Part shown: positions 34,628-43,717 of the stretch, in pieces
Layout of the letters: the number at the start of each line of letters is the position of its first letter
Position numbering within the stretch: position 1 is the stretch's first letter
Assembly: GCF_001421565.1 (NCBI RefSeq)
Contig: NZ_LMKQ01000001.1
Span: 369,277 to 433,276, forward strand
Length of the DNA: 64,000 nucleotides
Direction: 5' to 3'
Source of the DNA: Agromyces sp. Leaf222
GTDB taxonomy: Bacteria; Actinomycetota; Actinomycetes; Actinomycetales; Microbacteriaceae
The notes under the pieces: generated by a model
Databases searched by the model: none
What the model was told of the DNA's origin: nothing
The model's input: the letters and a program-made list of their open reading frames with translations, nothing else
Translations under genes and position numbers: made by a program

Positions 34628-35056
34628 ATGGACATCGCCTTCGTGGCGGGCTTCGGCCCCATCGGCACGGCCGACTCGGCATCGCTCGACTTCTGGCGCG
34701 GGGCGCTCGGCATCCCGTTCCATGAGAACGCGCCGGGGTACTTCCACACCGAAGACCTGCGGGGGGTCAAGGCGTTCGCGATCTGGCCGTTGAGCCAGGC
34801 GGCCGAGGCCACGTTCGGGTCGACCGAGTGGCCGGACTCCATGCCGACGCCCCAGGCCTGGGTCGAGTTCGACGTCGCGTCGCCCGCCGCGGTCGCTGAG
34901 GCGGTCGACGAGCTGCGCGCCGCGGGCCACCAGATCCTGGTCGGTGCGCACGACGAGCCGTGGGGGCAGACGACCTCGCGCCTGATGAGTCCTGAAGGGC
35001 TGCTCGTCGGCGTGAGCTACACCCCCTGGATGCACGAGAGCAGCGCTGAGCGCTGA
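34628..35056 (+). CDS. VOC (glyoxalase/bleomycin-resistance) family protein
   Basis: 142 residues. MDIAFVAGFGPIG..SLDFWRGALGIPF and the C-terminal LMSPEGLLVGVSYTPWM are the two beta-alpha-beta-beta-beta modules of a VOC protein. Possible metal ligands include the Glu in WVEFDV. Function could be resistance to a small toxin or a lyase/dioxygenase-type reaction. ATG 34628 is preferred to an in-frame start at 34592. Confidence 0.82.
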   Translation: MDIAFVAGFGPIGTADSASLDFWRGALGIPFHENAPGYFHTEDLRGVKAFAIWPLSQAAEATFGSTEWPDSMPTPQAWVEFDVASPAAVAEAVDELRAAGHQILVGAHDEPWGQTTSRLMSPEGLLVGVSYTPWMHESSAER

Positions 35057-35114
35057 GCCCGGCCGGGCGCCGGCGACGGCGTCGTCGGGGCGCTCTCGCT
35101 GAGCCCGGCCGGGC
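35051..35114. repeat. Two 18-bp direct repeats containing a palindrome
   Basis: CGCTGAGCCCGGCCGGGC occurs at 35051-35068 and 35097-35114; each contains the 12-bp palindrome GCCCGGCCGGGC. The region separates the convergent VOC and META lipoprotein genes and probably works as a terminator for both. Confidence 0.7.
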
Positions 35115-35120
35115 CGAGCG

Positions 35121-35513
35121 TCAGTCCTCGCGCTCGAGCGTGCCGATCTCCGACCCGTCCTGATCGAGCACCGTCATCGTGTCGTCGGCGACGGTCGCCT
35201 GGCTCAGGCCTTCGAGCCAGGTGTCGACGCCCTCGCACGCCATGCGCGTCGAGGCGACGTTGTGGAACTGCACGTGGTCGGACTCATCGACCGTCCACGT
35301 GCCCGTCAGCTGGTTGCAGCCGTCGGTTCCGGTGAGGTCGCCGCCGTCCTCGATCACAAGAGACGGCGCAGTCGTGTCGGCGGTGTCGCCCCATGTGCCG
35401 GTGGGATCGACCGAACCACCTCGATCATCTCCCTGGTCGCCGGCGCAACCCGAAAGGAGGAGCAGGCCCATGACGGCACCTGCAGCGAATGTGACTCCCC
35501 GAAGTCGATTCAT
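35121..35513 (-). CDS. META-domain-like lipoprotein
   Basis: 130 residues from ATG 35513. Lipobox LLLSGCAG near residue 20 marks a lipoprotein. The rest (GTWGDTADTTAPSLVIEDGGDLTGTDGCNQLTGTWTV, then STRMACEG) resembles HslJ/META domains with their GC..L/GC motif and paired cysteines. Function unknown; HslJ-like proteins are linked to stress and novobiocin resistance. Likely single-gene transcript. Confidence 0.82.
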   Translation of the reverse strand: MNRLRGVTFAAGAVMGLLLLSGCAGDQGDDRGGSVDPTGTWGDTADTTAPSLVIEDGGDLTGTDGCNQLTGTWTVDESDHVQFHNVASTRMACEGVDTWLEGLSQATVADDTMTVLDQDGSEIGTLERED

Positions 35514-35565
35514 GGTCGCAGGGTATCCCCGTTCCGCGCGTGAGCGCCAGAGGATTCGCGCTGGA

Positions 35566-36528
35566 TCAGCCGTGAGCGGCGGAACCCTCGGGCGGCCCGT
35601 CGCCCGCCGGCGTCGCGGTGGCCGCAGCCGCTCGGGCGAGCGCGTCACGGCAGGCCACGACGGCGGGCCGGGTGGCCGCGGCCAGGCGCGTCGAGGTGAA
35701 GACCTCGCGATGCGGATAGCCGGGCAGGTCGAGCAGTGCGACGCTCGGCACCTCGCCGGCCCACACGAGGTCGGGCAGCAGCCCCACCGCGTTGCCCGTG
35801 CGGATGAGGCGGATGTGCGCCATCAGGTCGGCGGACTCGAACCGCACGTCGGGCTCGAAGCCGACCTCGCGGCAGAGCTGCTCGGCCCACTCGCGCGACG
35901 CGGTGCCTTTGGGCTCGAGCACCCACGGCATGCTGGTCGCCGCGGCGAGGATGGCCTGCGGATCGGGGTCGCCGCGCGGCGTCTGGCGCGTCGGGAGCGG
36001 CGGCAGCGCGAGGCGGATCGCGTCGGCGGCGAGGCGCACGCGGTCGAGGTCCTCGCGTTGCACGCGGGTGTGGCCGGGGTACTGCTCGGCGATCACGAGG
36101 TCGAAGTCGCGGGCGGCGACCTCGAAGAGCCCCGCGTCGGGCTCGCGCTCGGTGACCTCGACGCGCAGGTTCGGGTGCTCCGAGCGCAGCAGCGTGAGCG
36201 CCTGCGGCACGATGGCGTGGGCCGCCGACTGGAACACGGCGATGCGCACCGTTCCGCCGACGTCGGTGAGCGACCGCGCGACATCCGCCTCGGCCTCTTC
36301 GAGTCGGTCGAGCACGGCGCGCGCGTGGCCGACGAGTACCTCGGCCTGCGGGGTGAGCTGCACCCGCCGGCCGACCTGCACGAGCAGCGGGACCCCGGCC
36401 TCTCGCTCGAGCTGGCTGAGCTGCTGCGACACCGATGACGGGCTGTACGAGAGCGCCTCGGCGACCGCGGAGAGCGTGCCGCGCTGGCTCAATTCGACGA
36501 GCAGTCGCAGGCGTCGTACGTCGAGCAT
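35566..36528 (-). CDS. LysR family regulator, divergent from putA
   Basis: 320 residues from ATG 36528, with GGAGG seven bases upstream. The N-terminal LysR helix-turn-helix reads LRLLVELSQRGTLSAVAEALSYSPSSVSQQLSQLEREAG. A substrate-binding domain follows (VRIAVFQSAAHAIVPQAL, GLLPDLVWAGEV). Divergent from the proline catabolic gene, so it is the likely activator or repressor of putA; proline or a product would be the effector (inference). Confidence 0.92.
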   Translation of the reverse strand: MLDVRRLRLLVELSQRGTLSAVAEALSYSPSSVSQQLSQLEREAGVPLLVQVGRRVQLTPQAEVLVGHARAVLDRLEEAEADVARSLTDVGGTVRIAVFQSAAHAIVPQALTLLRSEHPNLRVEVTEREPDAGLFEVAARDFDLVIAEQYPGHTRVQREDLDRVRLAADAIRLALPPLPTRQTPRGDPDPQAILAAATSMPWVLEPKGTASREWAEQLCREVGFEPDVRFESADLMAHIRLIRTGNAVGLLPDLVWAGEVPSVALLDLPGYPHREVFTSTRLAAATRPAVVACRDALARAAAATATPAGDGPPEGSAAHG

Positions 36529-36683
36529 GGGATGGCCTCCCGCATCCGTCGGATCATTCACTTCTATTGAACAGTATCCTTCAGATTCATTTGCTTTACC
36601 GAACGGATGTCGGGACCCACACTTAACCCGACAGGCGCATCCAACCCCCGGCGCCCGAAGCAAAGGACACTACCCTCGTGACC
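36529..36683. promoter_or_regulatory. Divergent promoter region LysR / putA
   Basis: An AT-rich island (36556-36600) in a GC-rich setting contains TGAA, eight bases, TTCA (36568-36583), a plausible LysR half-site pair. TACCCT at 36671-36676, seven bases before ATG 36684, is the likely leaderless -10 box of putA. Confidence 0.5.
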
Positions 36684-39600
36684 ATGTCGGACACCGCCAC
36701 GCTCGAGTCGCACCGGACCGAGCGCGTCGTCGCCCTTGTACGCCGATGGCTCGCCGAGAGCGCCGAGCATCCCGCCGAAGTGTCGGCCGAACGCCTCGCC
36801 GGCGTGCTGAAGGATCCGAACGGGCTCGCGTTCACCGTCGGCTTCGTCGACGGCGTGATGCGGCCGGAAGACCTCGGCGTCGCCGGTCGCAACCTCGCCC
36901 AGGTCGCGAAGCTCACCCCCCGCTTCCTGCCCTGGTACCTCCGTGCCGCGATCCGCCTCGGCGGCGTCTTCGCGCCGGTCCTGCCGTGGATCGTGGTGCC
37001 GATCGCCCGCCGCGTGCTGCGCGCCATGGTCGGCCACCTCGTGCTCGACGCGACCCCCGCGAAGCTCGGCCCCGCGATCGCGCACCTGCGCGAGTCGGGC
37101 AACCGCCTGAACCTGAACCTCCTCGGCGAGGCCGTGCTCGGCGAGGACGAGGCCGACCGTCGCCTCAAGGGCACGACCGAGTTCCTCGCGCGCGACGACG
37201 TCGACTACGTCTCGATCAAGGTGTCGAGCGTCGTCAGCCAGCTCTCGATGTGGTCGTTCGACGAGGCCGTCGCGAAGGTCGTCGCCAAGCTCACGCCGCT
37301 CTACGAGCTCGCCGCGAAGGCGTCGACCGGCGGCACCGGCAACGCGAAGTTCATCAACCTCGACATGGAGGAGTACCGCGACCTCGACCTGACGATCGCG
37401 GTCTTCACGACCCTGCTCGACCAGCCGCAGCTGAAGCAGCTCGAGGCCGGCATCGTGCTGCAGACCTACCTGCCCGACGCGCTCGGCGCCATGCAGCATC
37501 TGAACGAGTGGGCGACGCGGCGCCGCGCCGACGGGGGTGCGCCCATCAAGGTGCGCGTCGTCAAGGGCGCCAACCTCGCCATGGAGCACGTCGACGCCGC
37601 CGTGCACGGCTGGCCCGTCGCGACCTACACGTCCAAGCAGGACTCCGACACCAACTACAAGCGCGTCCTGCGCTGGTCGATGACGCCCGAGCGAACGGAT
37701 GCCGTGAAGCTCGGCATCGCCGGCCACAACCTGTTCGACGTGGCCGACGCCTGGATCACGGCCGTCGACGGTGGCGTCACCGACCGCGTCGAGTTCGAGA
37801 TGCTGCTCGGCATGGCGACCGGACAGGCCGAGGCCGTTCGCGGCGACGTCGGCAACCTGCTCCTCTACACGCCGGTCGTGAACCCGAGCGAGTTCGACGT
37901 CGCGATCGCGTACCTCGTGCGCCGCCTCGAAGAGAACGCGAGCCAGGAGAACTTCATGTCGGCCGTGTTCGACCTCGCGTCGAGCAGGAGGCTCTTCGAC
38001 CGCGAGGAGGCCCGCTACCTCGCCTCGCTCGCCGCGCTCGAGGCCGACCCGGCCGAGCCCTCCCCGAACCGCGTGCAGAACCGCCGCACCGAGTGGACCG
38101 AGGAGTCGTTCGCCGCGGCCATGTCGCCGAAGGATGCCCCTGCGCCCGGCACCGAGCACGAGCAGGACGAGTCGCTCACGAGCGTCGTGCTCGGCATCCG
38201 CCGCGGCAGCCTCGGCGACGGCATCGACCTCGATGCGATCGACGGCGCGACGCCGATCTCCGGCGCCCCCGCCCCGCACGGCTCCGGCGTGACGCCCGGG
38301 TTCGCGAACGAGCCCGACACCGACCCGGCGCTCGCCGCGAACCGCGACTGGGGCCGCCGCATCCTCGCGCGCGTGCCCGAGTCCCGCCTCGGCGTCGACA
38401 CCGTCGCCGCCGCGCGCATCGACGACGTCGCGACGCTCGACCACGTCATCGCGGTCGCCGCCGAGCGCGGCCGCGACTGGGGCCGGCTCTCCGGCGACGA
38501 GCGCGCCGCCGTGCTGCACCGCGCCGGCCTCTCGCTCGCGGCGAACCGCGACCGCCTCATCGAGGTCATGGCCGCCGAGACCGGCAAGACCATCGCCGAG
38601 TCCGACCCCGAGATCAGCGAGGCCATCGACTTCGCCCACTACTACGCCGAGCGCGCCCGCGAGCTCGACCACGTGCAGGGCGCCGAGTTCGTGCCGTCGA
38701 AGGTCACGGTCGTCACCCCGCCGTGGAACTTCCCGGTCGCGATCCCCGCGGGCGGCGTGCTCGCCGCGCTCGCGGCGGGCTCCGCCGTCGTCATCAAGCC
38801 CGCGAAGCTCGCGCAGCGCTCGGGCGCCGTCATGGTCGAGGCGCTCTGGGAGGCGGGCATCCCGCGCGACCTGCTCGTGCTCGTCGACCTCGCCCAGCGC
38901 GAGCTCGGCAGCCGCCTCGTCAGCCACCAGGCCGTCGACCGCGTGATCCTCACGGGTGCGTACGAGACCGCGAAGCTGTTCCGCTCGTTCCGCCCCGACC
39001 TGCCGCTGCTCGCCGAGACGAGCGGCAAGAACGCCATCATCGTGACGCCGTCGGCGGACCTCGACCTCGCGGCATCCGACGTCGTGAAGAGCGCGTTCGG
39101 CCACGCGGGCCAGAAGTGCTCGGCCGCCTCGCTCGTGATCCTCGTGGGCTCGGTCGCGAAGTCCGAGCGCTTCATGCGCCAGCTCGTCGACGCGACGATG
39201 TCGCTCAAGGTCGGCTGGCCCGAGCACGCGACCAGCCAGATGGGCCCGCTCGTCGAGCCGGCGAACGGCAAGCTCGAGCACGCGCTCACCCAGCTCGGCA
39301 TCGGCGAGAAGTGGCTCGTCGAGCCGAAGCGCCTCGACGACACCGGCCGCCTCTGGTCGCCCGGCGTGCGCACCGGCGTCGCCGCGGGCTCCTACTTCCA
39401 CCTCACCGAGTTCTTCGGACCGGTGCTCGGCGTCATGCACGCGAAGAACCTCGACGAGGCGATCCGCATGCAGAACGCGGTCGACTACGGCCTGACCGCC
39501 GGCCTGCACTCGCTCGACTCCGACGAGGTCGCGACGTGGCTCGACCGCGTCGAGGCCGGCAACCTCTACGTCAACCGCGGCATCACCGGCGCGATCGTGC

Positions 39601-40328
39601 AGCGCCAGCCGTTCGGCGGCTGGAAGCGCTCGGCGGTCGGCGCTGGCTCGAAGGCCGGCGGCCCGAACTACCTGTTCGGGCTCGGCGACTGGGTTCCGCA
39701 GCACGACATCACGTCGGGCTCGCTGCACCTGCGCGGACTCGAGAAGCGCGTGTCGGAGCTCATCGAGGCGTCGCAGTCCTCGCTCGACTTCGACGCGTTC
39801 GAGGTGCTCCGCCGGTCGGCGCTGTCCGACCAGATCGCCTGGACCGAGGAGTACGCGACCGTCAAGGACGTCTCGGGCGTCGGCGTCGAGCGCAACCTGT
39901 TCCGCTACCGCTCGCTGCCCGTCGCGATCCGCATCGGCGAGGCGGCGACGCTCGGCGAGGGCCTGCGCGTGATCGCGGCCGGCGTGCTCGCGGGTTCGAG
40001 GCTCCGCGTCTCGACCGCGCACGAGCTGCCGAAGGGCGTCGTGCAGCTGCTCTCGTCGCGCAACGTCGACGTCACCCGCGAGGGCGACGCGTCGTGGCTC
40101 GCGAAGGTCTCGAAGAAGGGCGTCGGCGCCGCGCGCGTTCGCCTGATCGGCGGCGACCCCGCCGGCCTCGCGATCGCCCTCGACGGCACCCCGGATGTCG
40201 CGGTGTGGTCGCACCCGGCCACGCCCTCGGGCCGCGTCGAGCTGCTGCCGTTCCTGCACGAGCAGGCGATCTCGATCACCAACCACCGCTTCGGCAACCC
40301 GACGACGATCACCGACGGCGTGATCTGA
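36684..40328 (+). CDS. putA: Bifunctional proline dehydrogenase / P5C dehydrogenase
   Basis: 1214 residues from ATG 36684; GTG 36678 is the alternative. The N-terminal half is the FAD-dependent proline dehydrogenase barrel (DYVSIKVSSVVSQLS, YLPDALGAM, IKVRVVKGANLAMEH, FEMLLGMA). The second half is the NAD-dependent glutamate-semialdehyde dehydrogenase: TPPWNFPVAIPAGG, LLAETSGKNAII (general-base Glu) and FGHAGQKCSAASL (catalytic Cys). A C-terminal domain of about 150 residues follows. There is no N-terminal DNA-binding domain, so it does not regulate itself. Converts proline to glutamate with channelling. Divergent LysR regulator; strong terminator downstream. Confidence 0.95.
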   Translation: MSDTATLESHRTERVVALVRRWLAESAEHPAEVSAERLAGVLKDPNGLAFTVGFVDGVMRPEDLGVAGRNLAQVAKLTPRFLPWYLRAAIRLGGVFAPVLPWIVVPIARRVLRAMVGHLVLDATPAKLGPAIAHLRESGNRLNLNLLGEAVLGEDEADRRLKGTTEFLARDDVDYVSIKVSSVVSQLSMWSFDEAVAKVVAKLTPLYELAAKASTGGTGNAKFINLDMEEYRDLDLTIAVFTTLLDQPQLKQLEAGIVLQTYLPDALGAMQHLNEWATRRRADGGAPIKVRVVKGANLAMEHVDAAVHGWPVATYTSKQDSDTNYKRVLRWSMTPERTDAVKLGIAGHNLFDVADAWITAVDGGVTDRVEFEMLLGMATGQAEAVRGDVGNLLLYTPVVNPSEFDVAIAYLVRRLEENASQENFMSAVFDLASSRRLFDREEARYLASLAALEADPAEPSPNRVQNRRTEWTEESFAAAMSPKDAPAPGTEHEQDESLTSVVLGIRRGSLGDGIDLDAIDGATPISGAPAPHGSGVTPGFANEPDTDPALAANRDWGRRILARVPESRLGVDTVAAARIDDVATLDHVIAVAAERGRDWGRLSGDERAAVLHRAGLSLAANRDRLIEVMAAETGKTIAESDPEISEAIDFAHYYAERARELDHVQGAEFVPSKVTVVTPPWNFPVAIPAGGVLAALAAGSAVVIKPAKLAQRSGAVMVEALWEAGIPRDLLVLVDLAQRELGSRLVSHQAVDRVILTGAYETAKLFRSFRPDLPLLAETSGKNAIIVTPSADLDLAASDVVKSAFGHAGQKCSAASLVILVGSVAKSERFMRQLVDATMSLKVGWPEHATSQMGPLVEPANGKLEHALTQLGIGEKWLVEPKRLDDTGRLWSPGVRTGVAAGSYFHLTEFFGPVLGVMHAKNLDEAIRMQNAVDYGLTAGLHSLDSDEVATWLDRVEAGNLYVNRGITGAIVQRQPFGGWKRSAVGAGSKAGGPNYLFGLGDWVPQHDITSGSLHLRGLEKRVSELIEASQSSLDFDAFEVLRRSALSDQIAWTEEYATVKDVSGVGVERNLFRYRSLPVAIRIGEAATLGEGLRVIAAGVLAGSRLRVSTAHELPKGVVQLLSSRNVDVTREGDASWLAKVSKKGVGAARVRLIGGDPAGLAIALDGTPDVAVWSHPATPSGRVELLPFLHEQAISITNHRFGNPTTITDGVI

Positions 40329-40354
40329 GCGGATTCGAACCGAGCACGGCGCCG

Positions 40355-40387
40355 GCGCGCGGCATCCGATCTCCGGATGTCGCGCGC
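40355..40387. terminator. Hairpin terminator between putA and the convergent retropepsin-like gene
   Basis: GCGCGCGGCATCCG (40355-40368) pairs with CGGATGTCGCGCGC (40374-40387), one wobble mismatch, loop of five bases. It serves putA and probably also the convergent gene. Its right arm adjoins a fragment of the 27-bp repeat (GCTTCGCTACTCG). Confidence 0.85.
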
Positions 40388-40391
40388 TTCG

Positions 40392-40889
40392 CTACTCGGT
40401 CGGCGGCAGCGGGTCGCGCCCGCGGTTCTGGCGACGGATGCCGCGGGGCGCCCGCCCGCCGAGGAAGGACTCGCCGGCGGCGACGAGGAACCCGTTGCGC
40501 AGCGCCTCGCGCCCGATGAGCATGCGGAAGCCCATCTCGTCGCGGTTGCTGAGCGTGACCTCGGCCTGCATCTCGCGGCCGAGCAGCACGATGTCGAGCA
40601 GCACCACGATGCGCTCCTCGGAGTGGCCCGACGAGCTGCGGACGATGCGTCGATCGTGCACGCGCGACTCGACGACGACTCCGTCTTCGTCGGAGTTCTG
40701 CCAGGGCCTCACGCCGTAGCGCACCCACGGTTCGCCGTCGCGCTCGAACTCCTCGAGGTCGAACGCGTGCAGCGACGACGACCGGGCACCGGTGTCGAGC
40801 TTGACCTTGATCCACCCGACGTCGATCGCGGGAAGGCTCGCCCACTCGCGCCATCCGGCGATGGTGCTTGAATGGTCTGGCTCTCTCAT
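40392..40889 (-). CDS. Retropepsin-like protease (RimB/ATP-dependent zinc protease family)
   Basis: 165 residues from ATG 40889. The active-site triad motif DTGARSSSLHAF (Asp32) and the C-terminal FRMLIGREALRNGFLV are those of PF05618, a retropepsin-fold family (RimB) that accompanies RimK-like ATP-grasp ligases. Divergent from the rimK-type gene with only 27 bases between starts, so both share a promoter region. It may trim or cleave glutamate-tagged targets made by the ligase. The last residues (PPTE) and stop lie in a decayed 27-bp repeat. Confidence 0.85.
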   Translation of the reverse strand: MREPDHSSTIAGWREWASLPAIDVGWIKVKLDTGARSSSLHAFDLEEFERDGEPWVRYGVRPWQNSDEDGVVVESRVHDRRIVRSSSGHSEERIVVLLDIVLLGREMQAEVTLSNRDEMGFRMLIGREALRNGFLVAAGESFLGGRAPRGIRRQNRGRDPLPPTE

Positions 40890-40916
40890 CTCGATCAATC
40901 ATGGCAGGGGCTGACT

Positions 40917-42107
40917 TTGAAACTGGCGATTCTCTCGCGTGCCCCGCAGGCGTACTCGACGCAACGACTCCGGGCGGCGGCGCTGCAGCGCGGTCACCAG
41001 GTGAAGGTGCTGAACACCCTGCGGTTCGCGATCGACCTCGCCGGGGCCGAACCCGACCTGCAGTACCGCGGTCGTCCGCTGAGCGACTACGACGCGATCC
41101 TGCCGCGCATCGGCAACTCGATCACGTACTTCGGCACGGCCGTGGTGCGCCAGTTCGAGCAGATGGACGTCTACACGCCGAACACCGCGAACGGCATCAC
41201 GAACGCGAGAGACAAGCTCCGCGCGAACCAGATCCTGTCGCGGCACAATATCGCGCTGCCCCCGACGTCGTTCGTGCGCAATCGCGCCGACGTGCGCCAG
41301 GCGATCGAGCTGGTCGGCGGTGCGCCGGTCGTCATCAAGCTGCTCGAGGGCACGCAGGGCATCGGCGTGATCCTCGCGCCACAGGTCAAGGTCGCCGAGG
41401 CGATCATCGAGACCCTGCACTCGACGAAGCAGAACGTGCTGATCCAGAAGTTCATCGCCGAGAGCCGGGGCCGAGACATCCGCGCCCTCGTCGTGGGCGA
41501 CCGCGTGGTCGCGGCCATGCGCCGGGTCGCGAACGGCGACGAGTTCCGCTCGAACGTGCACCGCGGCGGCAGCGTCGAACCGGTCGAGCTCACGCCCGAC
41601 TACGAGCTCGCCGCCGTGCGGTCGGCGCAGATCATGGGCCTGAAGGTCGCGGGCGTCGACATGCTCGAGGGCAACGACGGGCCGCTCGTCATGGAGGTCA
41701 ACTCCTCGCCGGGCCTGCAGGGCATCGAGACGGCGACGAACCTCGACGTCGCCGGCGCGATCATCGACTACATGGCCAACCAGGTCGCCTTCCCCGAGAT
41801 CGACGTGCGCCAGCGCCTCACGGTCTCGACCGGCTACGGCGTGGCCGAGCTGCTCGTGCACGGCAACGCCGACCTCATCGGCAAGACCCTGGGCGAGTCG
41901 GGACTGTGGGAGCGCGACATCACGGTGCTCACGCTGCACCGCGGCACGAACGTGATCCCGAACCCCCGCAAGGGCGTGCTGCTCGAGGCCGGCGACCGGC
42001 TGCTGTGCTTCGGTCGCCTCGAGGAGATGCGCTCGATGATCCCCGAGCGCCGCAAGCGCCGTGCGAAGGTGCGCCGCCTGCCCAAGGAGCCCATCCCCGA
42101 GAGCTGA
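40917..42107 (+). CDS. rimK: RimK-type ATP-grasp glutamate ligase with RCK-C-like tail
   Basis: 396 residues from TTG 40917 (GGCAGGGG upstream), giving MKLAILSRAPQAYSTQRL, the conserved RimK start. ATP-grasp motifs: VVIKLLEGTQGIGVIL, VLIQKFIAESRGRDIRALVVG and LVMEVNSSPGLQGIE. E. coli RimK, which adds glutamates to ribosomal protein S6, is about 300 residues. This protein has about 95 more: VAELLVHGNADLIGKTLGESGLWERDITVLTLHRGTNVIPNPRKGVLLEAGDRLLCFG, which matches a TrkA-C/RCK-C ligand-binding domain. Target protein unknown. Divergent retropepsin-like gene. Confidence 0.9.
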   Translation: MKLAILSRAPQAYSTQRLRAAALQRGHQVKVLNTLRFAIDLAGAEPDLQYRGRPLSDYDAILPRIGNSITYFGTAVVRQFEQMDVYTPNTANGITNARDKLRANQILSRHNIALPPTSFVRNRADVRQAIELVGGAPVVIKLLEGTQGIGVILAPQVKVAEAIIETLHSTKQNVLIQKFIAESRGRDIRALVVGDRVVAAMRRVANGDEFRSNVHRGGSVEPVELTPDYELAAVRSAQIMGLKVAGVDMLEGNDGPLVMEVNSSPGLQGIETATNLDVAGAIIDYMANQVAFPEIDVRQRLTVSTGYGVAELLVHGNADLIGKTLGESGLWERDITVLTLHRGTNVIPNPRKGVLLEAGDRLLCFGRLEEMRSMIPERRKRRAKVRRLPKEPIPES

Positions 42108-42168
42108 GCGGATGCCGCGGGCCGGCGCCGCGTCGTCGGTGCGCGCCCGCAGGGGGTAACGTCATCCG

Positions 42169-43320
42169 GTGCGCATCGCGATCGTCGGCGGAGTGCTGCT
42201 GCTCGTCGGGGCCGCGGCGACGGTGTTCGGCGTGCTTCCGCTCTCGTCGGTGGCCGAGCTCGCGGGGCGCGTGGTGCCGATCCTCGTGTTCGTGGTGGCG
42301 GTCACGGTCGTGGCCGAGCTCGCCGATGCGGCGGGGCTGTTCCGGGTCATCGCCGAGCGGCTCGCGGGGCTTGCGCGTGGGCGGGCCATCGTGCTCTGGC
42401 TCCTCGTGCTGGTGCTCGCCACGGCGTCGACCGTGTTCCTCTCGCTCGACACCACGGCGGTGCTGCTGACCCCGGTGGTCGTCGCGTTGGCCGCGCACGC
42501 GCGCATCTCGCCGATCCCGTTCGCACTCACGACGGTGTGGATCGCGAACACCGGCTCGCTGCTGCTGCCCGTGTCGAACCTCACGAACCTGCTCGCGGCC
42601 GAGCACCTGGGGCTGCATCCGCTGCAGTTCGCGGCGATCACCGCCGCTCCGGCGCTCGTCGCGGTCGTCGTGACGGCGGCCGTGCTGTTCGCGACGCGGC
42701 CGCGGCAGCTGCTCGCGCGGTTCGAGCCCGAGGCGGCGACGCCGCCAGACGACCGCGTGCTCTTCCGCATCGCCGCGATCACGCTCGCGGTGCTCGTGCC
42801 GCTGCTCGTGTCGGGCATCGAGGTGTGGATCCCGGCCTGCGCCGCGGCCGCCGTGCTCGTCGTGGCCTTCGCGATCCGCCGCCCCTCCGTGCTCACCGGC
42901 TCGCTCGTGCCGTGGCAGCTCGTGGTGTTCGCGTCGGGGCTGTTCCTCGCGGTCGAGGCGCTGCACGCCGCACGGGCGACCGACGTGCTCGCCCTGGTCG
43001 CGGGCACCGGCGACGGCCCGCTCGAGCTGCTGCGCCTCGCGGGCGTGGGCGCGACCTCGGCGAACCTCGTGAACAACCTGCCCGCCTACCTCGCGCTCGA
43101 GCCGTTCGCCGACGACCCCGTTCGCCTGGTGGCGCTGCTCATCGGCGTGAACGCCGGCGCGATCATCACCCCGTGGGGGTCGCTGGCGACCCTGCTCTGG
43201 CATCAGCGCCTGGTGTCGATGGGCGTCGAGATCTCGTGGCCGCGGTTCATGCTGCTCGGCCTGCTCGCGGCGCCGCTCGTCGTGGTGTCGGCGACGCTGG
43301 CGCTGGCGTTCACCGCCTGA
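42169..43320 (+). CDS. ArsB/SLC13-type ion transporter
   Basis: 383 residues, about ten hydrophobic segments. The duplicated motifs TASTVFLSLDTTAVLLTPV with VWIANTGSLLLPVSNLTNLL, and later LVNNLPAYLALEPF with NAGAIITPWGSLATLLW, are those of the ion transporter superfamily (ArsB, NhaD, SLC13). Could export arsenite or move Na+ or dicarboxylates; no arsenic genes are adjacent. GTG 42169 with TAACGT six bases upstream (42157-42162) indicates a leaderless message. Confidence 0.85.
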   Translation: MRIAIVGGVLLLVGAAATVFGVLPLSSVAELAGRVVPILVFVVAVTVVAELADAAGLFRVIAERLAGLARGRAIVLWLLVLVLATASTVFLSLDTTAVLLTPVVVALAAHARISPIPFALTTVWIANTGSLLLPVSNLTNLLAAEHLGLHPLQFAAITAAPALVAVVVTAAVLFATRPRQLLARFEPEAATPPDDRVLFRIAAITLAVLVPLLVSGIEVWIPACAAAAVLVVAFAIRRPSVLTGSLVPWQLVVFASGLFLAVEALHAARATDVLALVAGTGDGPLELLRLAGVGATSANLVNNLPAYLALEPFADDPVRLVALLIGVNAGAIITPWGSLATLLWHQRLVSMGVEISWPRFMLLGLLAAPLVVVSATLALAFTA

Positions 43321-43328
43321 CGGGCGGG

Positions 43329-43715
43329 TCAGCGACGCGCGCGAAGCGCCGTCTCGACGAGGGCGATCGCCGCGGCGTCGTCGAGGCCGAGGTGGTGCAC
43401 GCGGTCGGCGAAGGCGATCGCGGCGAGCTGCGCCTGCTGCGAGGCCGGGTCGCCGGTCGCCGACACGAAGGTGCCGGCCCGCCCGCGGGTCTCGATGACG
43501 TGGTCGGCCTCGAGCGCCCGATAGGCCTTCGCGACGGTGTTCACGGCGAGCTCGAGGTCGGCGGCGAGGGCGCGCACCGTCGGCAGGCGGGTGCCCGGCG
43601 CGAGCGATCCGTCGGCCACGCCGTCGGCGACCTGGCGCCGCAACTGCTCGAACGGCGCTGCGGATGCCGCGTGGTCGATCGTGAGCGCGAGCGGGCCGGC
43701 CGCGGCATCCGTCAT
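43329..43715 (-). CDS. GntR family regulator, YtrA-like short form
   Basis: 128 residues. The winged helix PFEQLRRQVADGVADGSLAPGTRLPTVRALAADLELAVNTVAKAYRALEADHVIETRGRAGTFV is GntR, and the short C-terminus (LAAIAFADRVHHLGLDDAAAIALVETAL) is of the YtrA type, which lacks a large effector domain. ATG 43715 lies 5 bases from the end of the upstream Lrp gene, so they are co-transcribed. Confidence 0.9.
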   Translation of the reverse strand: MTDAAAGPLALTIDHAASAAPFEQLRRQVADGVADGSLAPGTRLPTVRALAADLELAVNTVAKAYRALEADHVIETRGRAGTFVSATGDPASQQAQLAAIAFADRVHHLGLDDAAAIALVETALRARR

Positions 43716-43717
43716 GC

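Noticed and set aside
35792..40519. 1575-codon plus-strand open frame and 1240-codon minus-strand frame across putA
   Set aside because: Both are shadows of putA, whose frame carries all catalytic motifs.
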